In this document: positions 44,901 through 55,713 of the stretch, piece by piece
Layout of the letters: each line of letters opens with the position of its first letter
Position numbering within the stretch: position 1 is the stretch's first letter
Source of the DNA: Candidatus Hydrogenedentota bacterium
Lineage (GTDB): Bacteria; Hydrogenedentota; Hydrogenedentia; Hydrogenedentales; SLHB01
NCBI GenBank assembly: GCA_020849535.1
Contig: JADLGB010000054.1
Location: 1-62,756, forward strand
DNA length: 62,756 bases
Direction: 5' to 3'
The notes under the pieces: generated by a model
Databases searched by the model: none
The model's input: only the letters and a program-made list of their open reading frames with translations
What the model was told of the DNA's origin: nothing
Position numbers and translations under genes: made by a program

Positions 44901-46235
44901 ATGGGCGAGTTGTCTCGGAGAAATTTCATGAAGGGTACGGCGGCGGGCGCTGCCGTTGGTCTGGGTTTGCTGGGCACGTCGAAGACGGCCTGGGCAGGCG
45001 CGAATGAACGCATCAACGTGTGCGTCATGGGCATCAACGGCCGGGGCCGGAGCCACTTGGAGAACTATGGCAAGATTCCGAATGCCCAGGTCACGACGAT
45101 CTGCGATGTGGATTCGCGCCTGTTCAAACCGTGCAGAGAGAATTTTGCCGCGAAGGGTTTACCGGAACCGAAGTGCGAACAGGACATCCGGAAGGTGCTC
45201 GAAGATCCGGATGTGGACGTGATTTCCATCGCGACGCCAAACCACTGGCATGCGCTCGCGACGATCTGGGCGTGCCAAGCAGGCAAGGATGTATACGTCG
45301 AGAAACCGATGACGCATAACATCTATGAAGGCAAGAAGGTGGTCGAGGCGGCGGCCAAGTACAAGCGCATCGTGCAGCACGGCACGCAGCTTCGCAGCAA
45401 CCCGGGCTTCATCGAAGGCATCAACGAGTTGCAGAACGGCATCATCGGCGACGTCTACATGGCGCGTTGCGTGTGCTACAAGTGGCGTCCCTCGATCGGC
45501 AAGGGCCACCCGGGGGCGCCTCCGGAAGGTTTGGACTGGAACCTCTGGCAGGGTCCCGCCAAGGAAGAACCTTTCATGCTGAACGAAAACGGCGAAGGCA
45601 TCTACGTGCACTATTTCTGGCACTGGGTGTGGGCGTATGGTAACGGCGACATCGGCAACCAGGGCGTCCACCAGCTTGACGCCGCGCGCTGGGGCCTCAA
45701 CGTGAAAGTGCCATACCGCGTGGCGTCCATGGGCGGCATGTTCCTGTGGGATGATGCGAAAGAGGTCTTCAACGTGTCCTCGTCCTCGTTCATGTTCAAG
45801 GGCGAAGATGGCAAGGACAAGATGATGACGCTTGAAGTGCGGCCGTGGTGCACGAACGACGAAGCGGGCGGCAAGTCCTTCGGCGTGATGTTCTACGGCT
45901 CCGACGGTTGGATGACCTTTCCTGGTTACGGCAGCTATAAGGCCTACAAGGGAAAAGACAACGAGCTGATCAAGGAAGCCAACGAGGGGGATGACCTCTA
46001 CCACTTCCAGAACTTCATCGACTGCGTGGTCAGCCGGGACGCGGATAAGATCAACGCAAAGCCAATCGACGGCCACCTGTCATCGGCGTTGTCGCATTAC
46101 GCGCTGACGGGCGCGCGCGTGAATCGCGTGCTCGAGATCGACACGGAAGCCGAGCAGGTCAAGAATGACCCCGAAGCGAATTCGCACTTGACCCGCGTCT
46201 ACCGCGAAGGGTTCGTGGTACCCGAAGTCGTATAG
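44901..46235 (+). CDS. Tat-exported Gfo/Idh/MocA family oxidoreductase
   Basis: This 444-residue NAD(P)-dependent oxidoreductase has the twin-arginine signal LSRRNFMKGTAAG. The Rossmann motif is VMGINGRGRSH, and VYVEKPMTHN carries the conserved lysine of the EKP motif. IGNQGVHQLDAARWGLN matches the C-terminal substrate domain of family members abundant in planctomycetal and Hydrogenedentes genomes. The ATG at 44901 follows GGAGG; a TTG five codons earlier is rejected. A strong terminator follows 24 bases after the stop. Substrate is probably a sugar derivative (family knowledge). Confidence 0.93.
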   Translation: MGELSRRNFMKGTAAGAAVGLGLLGTSKTAWAGANERINVCVMGINGRGRSHLENYGKIPNAQVTTICDVDSRLFKPCRENFAAKGLPEPKCEQDIRKVLEDPDVDVISIATPNHWHALATIWACQAGKDVYVEKPMTHNIYEGKKVVEAAAKYKRIVQHGTQLRSNPGFIEGINELQNGIIGDVYMARCVCYKWRPSIGKGHPGAPPEGLDWNLWQGPAKEEPFMLNENGEGIYVHYFWHWVWAYGNGDIGNQGVHQLDAARWGLNVKVPYRVASMGGMFLWDDAKEVFNVSSSSFMFKGEDGKDKMMTLEVRPWCTNDEAGGKSFGVMFYGSDGWMTFPGYGSYKAYKGKDNELIKEANEGDDLYHFQNFIDCVVSRDADKINAKPIDGHLSSALSHYALTGARVNRVLEIDTEAEQVKNDPEANSHLTRVYREGFVVPEVV

Positions 46236-46259
46236 CACCGCTCCTGTAACCTAGTCGCT

Positions 46260-46287
46260 GGACCCGCTTCGGCGGGTCCTGCTTTTT
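46260..46287 (+). terminator. Rho-independent terminator
   Basis: Perfect 8-base GC-rich stem GGACCCGC / GCGGGTCC around a TTCG tetraloop, followed by TGCTTTTTG. It ends the Gfo/Idh/MocA transcript. Confidence 0.9.
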
Positions 46288-46322
46288 GTTGAGAGATGCA
46301 TGAGGCTGAGGTGTCGGGCTTG

Positions 46323-46501
46323 ACATCCCCCGGCGCTACGCGCCACCCCCTTCAAAGGGGGACGTCTGCAACCCTATGTTCTTGGATCAAACAGACAATT
46401 CATGGCAGCACAAAGGCTGTGGGCTGCGAAAGCGCGCGGCCCGAAGGGCACGCGCACAAGGTCCCCCTTTGAAGGGGGTGGCCCGCAGGGCCGGGGGATG
46501 T
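46323..46501. repeat. 41-base imperfect inverted repeat pair
   Basis: Left arm 46323-46363 and right arm 46461-46501 are near-complementary (38 of 41 positions). Both contain ACCCCCTTCAAAGGGGGAC, itself a CCCCCTTTGAAGGGGG hairpin, and an adjoining GGCxCTxCGxGCC hairpin. The 97-base interior has no gene. The pair resembles a dispersed intergenic element seen in many environmental genomes. The arms alone could fold into a long stem in either transcript. Confidence 0.75.
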
Positions 46502-46610
46502 TCTTCTTCCGCCCGCCGGCACATTTGTGGCCCCGGCATGCATCGTGTACGGACTTCACCTACAATGACTCCTCAAGAATGCGAGTGGAAGTGAGGAGAA
46601 CCTACCCGTC

Positions 46611-47423
46611 ATGCGAATACGTCTCTCCGAAAAACCCATTGACGTGCCCGAAGGCACGACCCTCTTCGCGTTGCGCGATCGACTGAAGCCCGGCGCGGAC
46701 GTGGTCGTGCTCAACGGTGCACCACTGCGCGAAGACCGCATCCTGTCGGAGAATGACGAAGTCGTGTTGATCCGCAGAGGCGAAATCCCGGCGCCCGAGG
46801 AGATGGAAGCGCTCATGGCGGCGCGCCACACACCGGGCGTGCATGAGGTCTTGAAGCGCTCCTGTGTAGGCATTGCGGGGTTGGGCGGCCTGGGTTCGGC
46901 CATCGCCATCGCACTCGCGCGGGTTGGTGTCGGCCGCCTGGTGCTTGTGGACTTCGACGTGGTGGAGCCCAGCAATCTCAACCGGCAACAGTACTTTGTC
47001 GACCAGGTGGGGCTGCTGAAGACGGAGGCGCTCAAGTCCAACCTCGCGCGTGTGAATCCATATGTGATGGTAGATACCCACGCGCAGCGGCTCACGCCGG
47101 AGAACGTCCCCGCGATCTTCGCTTCAGTGGATGTGCTGGCGGAAGCTTTCGACGCGGCGGATCAGAAGGCGATGCTGCTGGAGTGCTTCCGTCGCGCGCG
47201 GCCCGGCACGCCCATAGTGGTCGCGACGGGACTGGCGGGCCATGCCCCCAGCAACACGATCGTTACAAGGCGCATGGGCAACAGCACGACCGTGGTGGGC
47301 GATCTGACCACCGCCGCCCAGCCCGGCACGGGGTTGATGGCGCCACGCGTGGGTGTGGCTGCGCATCACCAGGCAAATGCGGTGCTGCGCATCCTTCTGG
47401 GGGAAGACCCCGCCGGGGCCTGA
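46611..47423 (+). CDS. thiF: ThiS-like/ThiF fusion, sulfur-carrier adenylyltransferase (ThiF family 2)
   Basis: This is a 270-residue E1-like enzyme. Residues 1-60 form a ThiS-like beta-grasp ([16 protein letters not shown]), and the adenylating domain starts near 83 ([14 protein letters not shown]) with [17 protein letters not shown]. ThiF activates the C-terminus of the ThiS carrier in thiamine thiazole synthesis. The fused carrier-like part ends in RRGEIP, not GlyGly, so it is probably structural and a separate ThiS is expected elsewhere. GAGGAG precedes the ATG. Other thiamine genes are not in the window. Confidence 0.87.
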   Translation: MRIRLSEKPIDVPEGTTLFALRDRLKPGADVVVLNGAPLREDRILSENDEVVLIRRGEIPAPEEMEALMAARHTPGVHEVLKRSCVGIAGLGGLGSAIAIALARVGVGRLVLVDFDVVEPSNLNRQQYFVDQVGLLKTEALKSNLARVNPYVMVDTHAQRLTPENVPAIFASVDVLAEAFDAADQKAMLLECFRRARPGTPIVVATGLAGHAPSNTIVTRRMGNSTTVVGDLTTAAQPGTGLMAPRVGVAAHHQANAVLRILLGEDPAGA

Positions 47424-47526
47424 CAGGAGGAACCGCGGGGCTTGCGTGTGCTATCCTTCCCCGAGAATGGGGGTCCGGGACGGTCTGCGGCCGTTCTGGC
47501 AATACCACGAGGAATTGGAGAGAGGC

Positions 47527-48276
47527 ATGTACAAGATCATTCTATTGCGCCACGGGCAGAGCACGTGGAACCTGGAAAACCGTTTCACGGGCTGGACCGA
47601 TGTGGATCTCAGCGAGCTGGGCGTCAAGGAAGCGAGCGACGCGGGGAAGCTGCTCCGCGCGGACGGCTTTGAGTTTGACCTCGTCTACACGTCGGTGCTC
47701 AAGCGGGCGATTCGCACAATGTGGATCGCGTTGGACGAGCTGGACCAGATGTGGCTGCCGGTCATCCGCCACTGGCGTCTGAACGAGCGCCACTACGGGG
47801 CCCTGCAGGGTCTCAACAAGGCGGAGACGGCCGCCAAGCACGGTGAGGAGCAGGTGAAGATCTGGCGGCGCGCGTATGATATTGCCCCTCCCCCGCTGGA
47901 AGAGACCGATGAGCGGTATCCCGGCAAGGACCGGCGTTACGCGGAGTTGTCCAAGAGCGAGCTGCCGTTGACGGAAAGCCTCAAGGACACGGTGGCCCGC
48001 TTCGTCCCGTACTGGCAGGACACCATCGCGCCGCAAGTCAAGACGGGCAAGCGCGTGCTGATCGTGGCGCACGGAAACAGCCTGCGCGCGCTCGTAAAGC
48101 ACCTCGACAACATTTCCGATAAGGACATCATCGAGCTGAACATCCCGACGGGGATCCCGCTGATGTACGAACTCGACGCGAACCTGAAGCCGATCCGGAG
48201 CACATACCTGGGCGATCCCGAAGCGGCAAAGAAGGCTGCCGAAGCCGTCGCCAAGCAGGGCGCCGTCAAGAAGTAA
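47527..48276 (+). CDS. gpmA: 2,3-bisphosphoglycerate-dependent phosphoglycerate mutase
   Basis: The 249-residue glycolytic enzyme interconverts 3- and 2-phosphoglycerate. The catalytic block is [20 protein letters not shown] with the phospho-accepting H9. [12 protein letters not shown] and [16 protein letters not shown] (second His) complete the site. The ATG at 47527 follows GGAGAGAGG; a longer upstream frame is rejected. It stands next to pgi, giving a small glycolysis pair separated by a terminator. Confidence 0.96.
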   Translation: MYKIILLRHGQSTWNLENRFTGWTDVDLSELGVKEASDAGKLLRADGFEFDLVYTSVLKRAIRTMWIALDELDQMWLPVIRHWRLNERHYGALQGLNKAETAAKHGEEQVKIWRRAYDIAPPPLEETDERYPGKDRRYAELSKSELPLTESLKDTVARFVPYWQDTIAPQVKTGKRVLIVAHGNSLRALVKHLDNISDKDIIELNIPTGIPLMYELDANLKPIRSTYLGDPEAAKKAAEAVAKQGAVKK

Positions 48277-49989
<1,713 letters not shown>

Positions 49990-50158
49990 GCTCATTCCAC
50001 AACCCGCAGGTGCACGGGACTGCCCGTGTTGTTGGGTTAATTCCGCTGCCCTATTCTAGCTCTACCGGATGCGCGCGCATTCGCGTTCATCCCGAAAAAC
50101 GGCAGGTGAGCCCAGGAGCGCCGCGCCCCCCGTCATCCCCGCGAATTCAGGGACATCG

Positions 50159-50199
50159 TCCACCTGGTCCACCCTGTCCACTCTGTCCACCCTGCCCCC
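50159..50199. repeat. 9-base-period direct repeat
   Basis: Tandem units of the form TCCACYCTG, with consecutive TCCACCTGG, TCCACCCTG, TCCACTCTG and TCCACCCTG, lie in the gap after pgi. A second short satellite of the same period occurs at 41956-41982 with a different unit. Role unknown. Confidence 0.55.
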
Positions 50200-50247
50200 G
50201 AGGGAATTCAAGGCGCGCAATACCCATTCCATTCTTCAACTCATACT

Positions 50248-52551
50248 CTATTCATGCAATCGAACTTCCACCCGCAGCGTGCCTTCCTTTTCGTGCTTGC
50301 TGATCGCGATCCGGTTTTGTGATGCGCCATTGGCCATCGGCAACGATTCCACGGTGATCTCGCAATCCGCGGGCGCGATAAGCGTGACCTCGCCATGCGC
50401 GCCCGTAATCACGACACGGCTTCCTTCCTGGCGGCACGGCAGCGCGGTCTGCCAGAGAAACGATACGCCGGACCCCTGCAGCAAGGCGTAGGAGTCTTCA
50501 ATCACGAGCGTGGACGGGTCGGGCGAGGACCACGTACGGACCCAGCGCTGGTAATACGGCTCCCATCCGGGTGACGCATCGATACGCGCATTGAACCGTT
50601 GCGCATCACCCTCGCCGGACGGCTTGACGTCCGCATTGAGTTTGATCGGAGGCGCGGGGCGTTCGTCAGTTCCAACCGGCACCAGCATATTGTGGCGCTG
50701 GCAGTGCTTGTAGATCTGATGGATGGGGTCATCATACGATGTGCTGCCCAAGTCCATGGCAAACACCTCGCCCGCAAACTCAAGCACGAAGCTCCCCTTG
50801 TCTTCATGGGCATGGTCCGCGCCCATGTGGTTTCCCAGGATCAGCAACTTCACGGGCTGGCCGTTCAGCATTCGCTGAGACGCCATGAGACCCAGATCGG
50901 GCAACGACACAAAGGTACGCGGCTCGGGGGCAGTCCCTGGCAATGGCGGTTTGTTTTCTGCTCGCAACTTCTTGTTTAAGAGGGTTTGCCAATAGCTGCC
51001 CGGCATTAGCTCGACCATGGCTTCTAGGGTTTCTCGATCGAATTCAGGTTCGGAATCTCCGATGGCGATCACGTCATCCTTCGTGATTGAGGCCAGTACT
51101 TCCGCAAAGTCTGCCGTGCTTCGCAGTGCATCCGGCACCAGCCCGGGCAACTCGAGATCGCGCGCCCGCGCGTAGTACTTCAAAATCTTGTAGTTGCGCC
51201 GGGCCATCGCGCCGAAATAGGTCGGGCCCTCGGCATAACCACCATCCGGGAGAATCGAGTTCTCGATGTTGCCGATGCTGTCTGCCAGCGCCAGCTCGGT
51301 GTAGGGCCGCGCGCGCGGATACTCCCGCTCAATCACGAGGCTGGCGTAGAGTCGCCCCACGTTGAAGTACGCGAGCTGATTCGTGTGATGGATGTATTCG
51401 TGCTTCCACGTGATGTAGGTAATCTTACCGATGCCCTCTTCGGACAACCGCCGCATCAGGTAGTGGCGTCCCGCGGGAGAGAATACTTCGCCCGCCAGAT
51501 CGAGAATGACGGCGATTTCTTCGCAGGTGTAGGAGCGCCGGAACGCGCGGTCGTCGGCGGGGCCGGTTGGGAAGTTGGACCGGAAGTCGCGGTCCCAATA
51601 GCGGCTGGTCGCGAGGGATAACGCGTAGCGCGCCGCCGCCACGAGCAATGCCCGGTCCTTCAAAACGAGTCCCGCCTCCGCGAGTTCAGGCCCGCCAGGC
51701 AGGCGCGGTTGCGACTGATCGCGGTACCGGCCCCCATCGCTGCCGCCGCTCTTGGCGAACTCGGAGATGCCCCGCTCGAAATCCATATCGCGCGCCGCGG
51801 CCGCGAGACGTGTGAAGCGCGACTCGCCCGACGCGGTCATGGCCTGCTCGTGCTCGGCGCGCAGGGCTTCGAGTTCTTCGGCATTCAGAAAGATGCCATA
51901 AACAGGCTGATACGATATCGGCGCTGACTCTTCGACGACGTGACGGCGCCAATCGACACCGCTGTAGTCCCAGCGCTTGAAATAGGCGTCCATCAGCGAC
52001 GAGTTCTGCAGACCCACCCAGTCGATCCAGCCCGCACCGGGTCCGGTCTCGCCCGCGTAGATCTCGATCGTCAACACGCGCAGCGCGGACGCTCCTTCCA
52101 GCGGCAGGCCGTACTCGAATGAACCTTCTTCCGCGGCGTGATCGCTTGCCCGGTTGCCCGCATCCGTCTCCGCGCTCAAGCGCACACGGCTCCCCGTAGG
52201 CAAGGTCATGCGCACGAGGAGCAAATCATAGCCCGCGCAATCGACGAGAAAGTCCTTCCGCATGCGAACGGCAGGCACATCCGGCGTAGCCGACACCCAC
52301 TCAAAATCCACCGCGCCCCAGTTCTGCCAGACTTTCAGGCCGCGCTCTCGTCCCTCATCGACCGCCCATTCGCTGAACCCGCTGATCTCCGGATCCCAGA
52401 AACACTCGATCACACCCTCGGCCACGTTGATCGGTATCGGCGGGGCCAACGCGTCGTCCGCGTGTGCGGGCCATGAGGCGAGGAAGACGACGACCAGCGC
52501 CCAACGCAGCCACCGCGCCCCGTTACGCGAGAAGAAACAACCCGCTTCCAT
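50248..52551 (-). CDS. Secreted heparinase II/III family polysaccharide lyase-like protein
   Basis: This 767-residue protein has an N-terminal signal peptide (WLRWALVVVFLASWPAHA). An N-terminal beta domain reaches about residue 190. The alpha-toroid includes SILPDGGYAEGPTYFGAMARR near 440, and the C-terminal beta-sandwich includes GADHAHEDKGSFVLEFAGEV near 580, the metal/substrate block of heparinase II/III. Members cleave acidic polysaccharides such as alginate, heparin-like glycans or ulvan; the substrate here is unknown. It may share a role with the sulfatase and exported oxidoreductase. The ATG is weakly supported: no strong ribosome site. Confidence 0.88.
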   Translation of the reverse strand: MEAGCFFSRNGARWLRWALVVVFLASWPAHADDALAPPIPINVAEGVIECFWDPEISGFSEWAVDEGRERGLKVWQNWGAVDFEWVSATPDVPAVRMRKDFLVDCAGYDLLLVRMTLPTGSRVRLSAETDAGNRASDHAAEEGSFEYGLPLEGASALRVLTIEIYAGETGPGAGWIDWVGLQNSSLMDAYFKRWDYSGVDWRRHVVEESAPISYQPVYGIFLNAEELEALRAEHEQAMTASGESRFTRLAAAARDMDFERGISEFAKSGGSDGGRYRDQSQPRLPGGPELAEAGLVLKDRALLVAAARYALSLATSRYWDRDFRSNFPTGPADDRAFRRSYTCEEIAVILDLAGEVFSPAGRHYLMRRLSEEGIGKITYITWKHEYIHHTNQLAYFNVGRLYASLVIEREYPRARPYTELALADSIGNIENSILPDGGYAEGPTYFGAMARRNYKILKYYARARDLELPGLVPDALRSTADFAEVLASITKDDVIAIGDSEPEFDRETLEAMVELMPGSYWQTLLNKKLRAENKPPLPGTAPEPRTFVSLPDLGLMASQRMLNGQPVKLLILGNHMGADHAHEDKGSFVLEFAGEVFAMDLGSTSYDDPIHQIYKHCQRHNMLVPVGTDERPAPPIKLNADVKPSGEGDAQRFNARIDASPGWEPYYQRWVRTWSSPDPSTLVIEDSYALLQGSGVSFLWQTALPCRQEGSRVVITGAHGEVTLIAPADCEITVESLPMANGASQNRIAISKHEKEGTLRVEVRLHE

Positions 52552-52596
52552 ATACGATTACCCCCTTTTCCACCGGGACATGTCTCCGCCCTGGTC

Positions 52597-52636
52597 TATC
52601 CAAGTAGAGCCAAGCAGCGAGGCATGATTCAACCTT
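52597..52636. repeat. Intergenic element, degenerate copy 3
   Basis: CAAGTAGAGCCAAGCAGCGA followed by GGCATGATTCAACCTT resembles the two better copies at 56074 and 59479 (CCAGTAGAGCCGAGCGC..., GATTC). Same orientation as the others. Confidence 0.5.
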
Positions 52637-52844
52637 AAAAGCACGGCCGAGCCTGGGAACGCCGGGCACCAGCCCGGCTTCTTCGGAGATCGTCTGCCCT
52701 GAGCAGATTCGCCTCGTGATTCTCGTGATCTCCATTTTAATGGGGACACCCATTTGTACCTACAGGGTGTCGGGAACCCTCAGGGCCACCTTCAAGATAT
52801 ACGGCACAGTTAAGATCGCAGCTAAATAGTCGTCTGTAGTAAAC

Positions 52845-52873
52845 TTGACAGAATGAAGGCGCGGGTATATATT
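52845..52873 (+). promoter_or_regulatory. Sigma70-type promoter
   Basis: TTGACA (52845-52850), a 17-base spacer and TATATT (52868-52873): a near-consensus promoter facing the BlaI remnant and the gene at 53053. TGTAGTA at 52835-52841, next to the -35, resembles a half-site of BlaI-type operators (inference). Transcription would begin near 52880. Confidence 0.7.
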
Positions 52874-52980
52874 GAGATTCAGATCCATGGGAAGCCGTGG
52901 ATGGGGGTGAAAGGGGGCCCGTCGTGACGGGAAGAAAGCGCCAAGAGAATCCAGCCGAGTAGTCCTCACAGAAGAGCTAA

Positions 52981-53049
52981 CCCAGTGCGGAACTGGAGGT
53001 GCTTTCTGCCCTCTGGCAACTAGGCAAGAAGGAACCTCGAGGAGCATGA
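52981..53049 (+). pseudogene. BlaI/MecI-like repressor remnant
   Basis: Between an in-frame TAA (52978) and TGA (53047), 22 codons read PSAELEVLSALWQLGKK and then EPRGA. This is the first helix of the BlaI/MecI winged helix (typical form: LxxAELEVLxxLWxxG). No start codon or ribosome site is seen and the rest of the gene is missing. It ends four bases before a BlaR1-like N-terminus, which is where blaI sits in intact blaI-blaR1 pairs. Identification rests on a short match and is moderately certain. Confidence 0.5.
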
Positions 53050-53052
53050 ATC

Positions 53053-55713
53053 GTGATGTGTGCGATTCCGACTTTGGCCGATTTTGCCGCGGCAGAGTGG
53101 TGGCCCTATGTCATCCACGCGACATCGCAAGCCGTCTTGCCTGGCGCAGTCCTCCTGGGGGTCGTCTGGTTACTGAGGCGACGCTCAGCGGCGCTTTCTA
53201 TGGGGGGCATCACGGTCATGCTGGTTCTCGCATTGATCGCGCTCTCGGAACCGCGTCCCGTTGAAGCAAGTCCTGCGGCAGTGCAGGCCCGAGGGTACGG
53301 CGCAGCAGCCGCCGTACCCGAAGGTTTTGAATACATGGTGCCACAACTCGAACCGGGGCCGTATCGGGTGCGCGGAGCGGTCTACGAGCAAGGCGGCGCG
53401 CCCGCGACCGGCGTCAAAGTGGCGGCCTTTCGCGGCGAAGCGTGGCAATGGGGATATAGAGAGACGTTCACAGGTGAAGACGGGGTGTACGAGATCGCGG
53501 ATCTGCCCGATGGCGCCTACAACCTGATAGCCGTTGCCGGCGACGCACTCGATGTTCGCGCCATGTTTCTGGGTCCTCCCATCGAAGTCGAGGTTCTGCG
53601 GATGGATCTTTCCCTCCGCTCCTTCGATCCCGGACCTATTTCGGGAACCGTTGTCAGCAAGGCAGGAGAACCCGTTGAGGGAGCGGTGATTGTGTCTGCT
53701 GCGGGTTGGAGTTCCTACGGCAGAAGTCTGGCCCTGCACGTCCGCACGGACCGGGAGGGAAGGTTCGAGATTCCGCGATGGACCTCGCCGTATGGAAAAG
53801 AGTCGCGCCCGATACTGACACCCACCTTGGTGGCCTTCGCCAAGGGACATGAGCCTGGCGTGCTCTTTGGGGGTTTTCCGGAAGCGGAGCCTCTCACCCT
53901 CCACCTCGAGGATGGTGTCCACGTTTCAGGCACGGTGCGCTTCAAGGATACCGATAAACCAGCGCCAGACATCCCCGTCTTGCTTCGCGGCACGCCGGCG
54001 GATAACGATCTTCCCGACATCATCACGAAAACGGATGCCGAAGGCCGCTTTGTCTTCGAACAGCTCTGTCCGTTCCAGTACCAGCTCGTCATTGAAGACC
54101 TGGACGAAGGTTACACGGCGCTCGAGCATCCTACCCTGAACCTTCTTAAGCGGCAGGACAGAAATGACCTCGACATGAAGATCTCCCACGGCGCAACCAT
54201 CTCAGGCAAAGTGACTATCAAGGAGACTGGCGAGCCTATTCCGGGGGTGCATCTATGGATCCCCAGGGTTCGTCCTCCCAGAAAAGGGCGAGAGGCTGTC
54301 TCTGGATCCGATGGCACTTACTACCTGCGCCAGTTGCCTGCGGGGGAATACCCTGTGGCATACACCGAGCCGGACGGTGTGGTACGGGAGGCCCGTCCCT
54401 CGGACATTGGGCCCTTGGTGGGGAAGACCGTCGCCGTTGGCCCGGACGAGCAATTAACCGGAGTAGACTTCTCCTTTGAACGGGGCGTTAGTGTGTCGGG
54501 CCGAGTCATCGATCAGTCGGGAAACCCGGTCAAGGGGGCTCGCCTGCACGCCGCGAATTCTCATCGGGGCTCCGGGGAACCTTCGCGCCGCCTCATTACG
54601 TCCGAAGTGGAGACCGCGGAGGATGGTGCCTATCGCCTCTGGGGCCTGGCGCCTTCCGAGGAATGGACATATCAGCTCGTTGTGAGTGCGGAAGGATATG
54701 GGCGCATTGAGTCCAATCCTTTCTTTGCGACGGCTGAGATTGAGGGGCGGAACTTCACGGTTCAGAAGTGTGCGCGGATTTCGGGACGCGTCGTGGACGC
54801 GCAGGGGCGCCCCGTACCCACCGTGCACGTAAGTTTGAAGCGTATCGAAGGTCGCGCGCCGCAGCGACTCCCGGACGCCATCAGCGACGTCGAGGGCCGT
54901 TTTGCCATGACTGAAGGGGCCTATCCTGACACATACATCTTCCAACTGTGCACGTTGAACATGGGCTTTGGCCCCTACCGAAGAGCAGACGCAGCGAACA
55001 AGCCGCTGGCAATTGTGGGCTCGGACGACATTGTCGGACTGGAAATCGTGTTGCCCGATGAGAACCCCGTACCCGAGTCCGCACACTCTTCGGCGCCGCC
55101 TTCCGCGGCGGAGAAATCGTCGAGCCGGGAATCTCCTGAATCCGATCCAAAGGCCACGTACCTCGGTTCGATGGTCTCCGTAAGGGGATGCAAGGTTGAG
55201 CAGCGGGATGGCCATGTGGTCCTCACCGCCCCGTTCGGAGACCAGTTCTACATCGAAACGAAAGACCAATTCCGTCCGCCGTTTCGCGTGAAGACGAGAG
55301 CGATGACGGATTCTTTGAATCTGCGGCTCTACTACTGCGGCTATCCCGGACAGATGATCTTCAACTGGGAGGCGGAAGGGCGGCATGACGAACTGCGCAT
55401 CTCCCACCCGAAAGAGCGGAGGCTGGTAGCGGGTCTCTGGGCCGCGACAGAAGGCGTGAAGTGCAACGGCGCCATCTCGCCGAACGAATGGCATGATATT
55501 GAGTGGGAGATTCGCGCCGATAGTATGCGCGTCCTGGTGGATGGCGAGGAGCGTTTCGCCGGAGAAGTGGACTATTCGGACTGTGAAGGGACTCTCGGAA
55601 TCGGCCCGGCGTGGGGCAGCACGGTCACGGTTGAATCCTTCAAAGTGGAGGTACTACCCGACGGCAAATCGACCGACGCACCGACAACACCCACCGTCGC
55701 CGTGGCCGGTTAG
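53053..55713 (+). CDS. Membrane protein: BlaR1-like N-terminus fused to carboxypeptidase-regulatory-like repeats and a jelly-roll domain
   Basis: An 886-residue protein. Residues 20-65 hold two membrane helices with the BlaR1/M56-like pattern (HATSQAVLPGAVLLGVVWLL, then RRRSAALS and a second helix), but no HExxH zinc-peptidase domain follows. From about 100 to 690 come about six carboxypeptidase-regulatory/CnaB-like beta domains (YRVRGAVYEQGG, GTVVSKAGEPVEGA, SGRVIDQSGNPVKGARLHA, SGRVVDAQGRPVPTVHV). Residues ~715-870 look like a LamG/DUF1080-type jelly roll (NEWHDIEWEIRAD). GTG start, ATG one codon later; GAGGAG precedes. Probably a truncated and re-fused sensor facing the periplasm. Confidence 0.75.
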   Translation: MMCAIPTLADFAAAEWWPYVIHATSQAVLPGAVLLGVVWLLRRRSAALSMGGITVMLVLALIALSEPRPVEASPAAVQARGYGAAAAVPEGFEYMVPQLEPGPYRVRGAVYEQGGAPATGVKVAAFRGEAWQWGYRETFTGEDGVYEIADLPDGAYNLIAVAGDALDVRAMFLGPPIEVEVLRMDLSLRSFDPGPISGTVVSKAGEPVEGAVIVSAAGWSSYGRSLALHVRTDREGRFEIPRWTSPYGKESRPILTPTLVAFAKGHEPGVLFGGFPEAEPLTLHLEDGVHVSGTVRFKDTDKPAPDIPVLLRGTPADNDLPDIITKTDAEGRFVFEQLCPFQYQLVIEDLDEGYTALEHPTLNLLKRQDRNDLDMKISHGATISGKVTIKETGEPIPGVHLWIPRVRPPRKGREAVSGSDGTYYLRQLPAGEYPVAYTEPDGVVREARPSDIGPLVGKTVAVGPDEQLTGVDFSFERGVSVSGRVIDQSGNPVKGARLHAANSHRGSGEPSRRLITSEVETAEDGAYRLWGLAPSEEWTYQLVVSAEGYGRIESNPFFATAEIEGRNFTVQKCARISGRVVDAQGRPVPTVHVSLKRIEGRAPQRLPDAISDVEGRFAMTEGAYPDTYIFQLCTLNMGFGPYRRADAANKPLAIVGSDDIVGLEIVLPDENPVPESAHSSAPPSAAEKSSSRESPESDPKATYLGSMVSVRGCKVEQRDGHVVLTAPFGDQFYIETKDQFRPPFRVKTRAMTDSLNLRLYYCGYPGQMIFNWEAEGRHDELRISHPKERRLVAGLWAATEGVKCNGAISPNEWHDIEWEIRADSMRVLVDGEERFAGEVDYSDCEGTLGIGPAWGSTVTVESFKVEVLPDGKSTDAPTTPTVAVAG

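Larger units (their letters stand above)
52552..52980. other. Intergenic region upstream of the BlaR1-like/CnaB gene
   Basis: It holds a degenerate copy of a three-copy intergenic element (52597-52636) and a strong promoter (52845-52873). Nothing else gene-like is seen. The stretch 52681-52740 is AT-richer with CTCGTGATTCTCGTGAT (repeated TCGTGAT). Confidence 0.5.
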
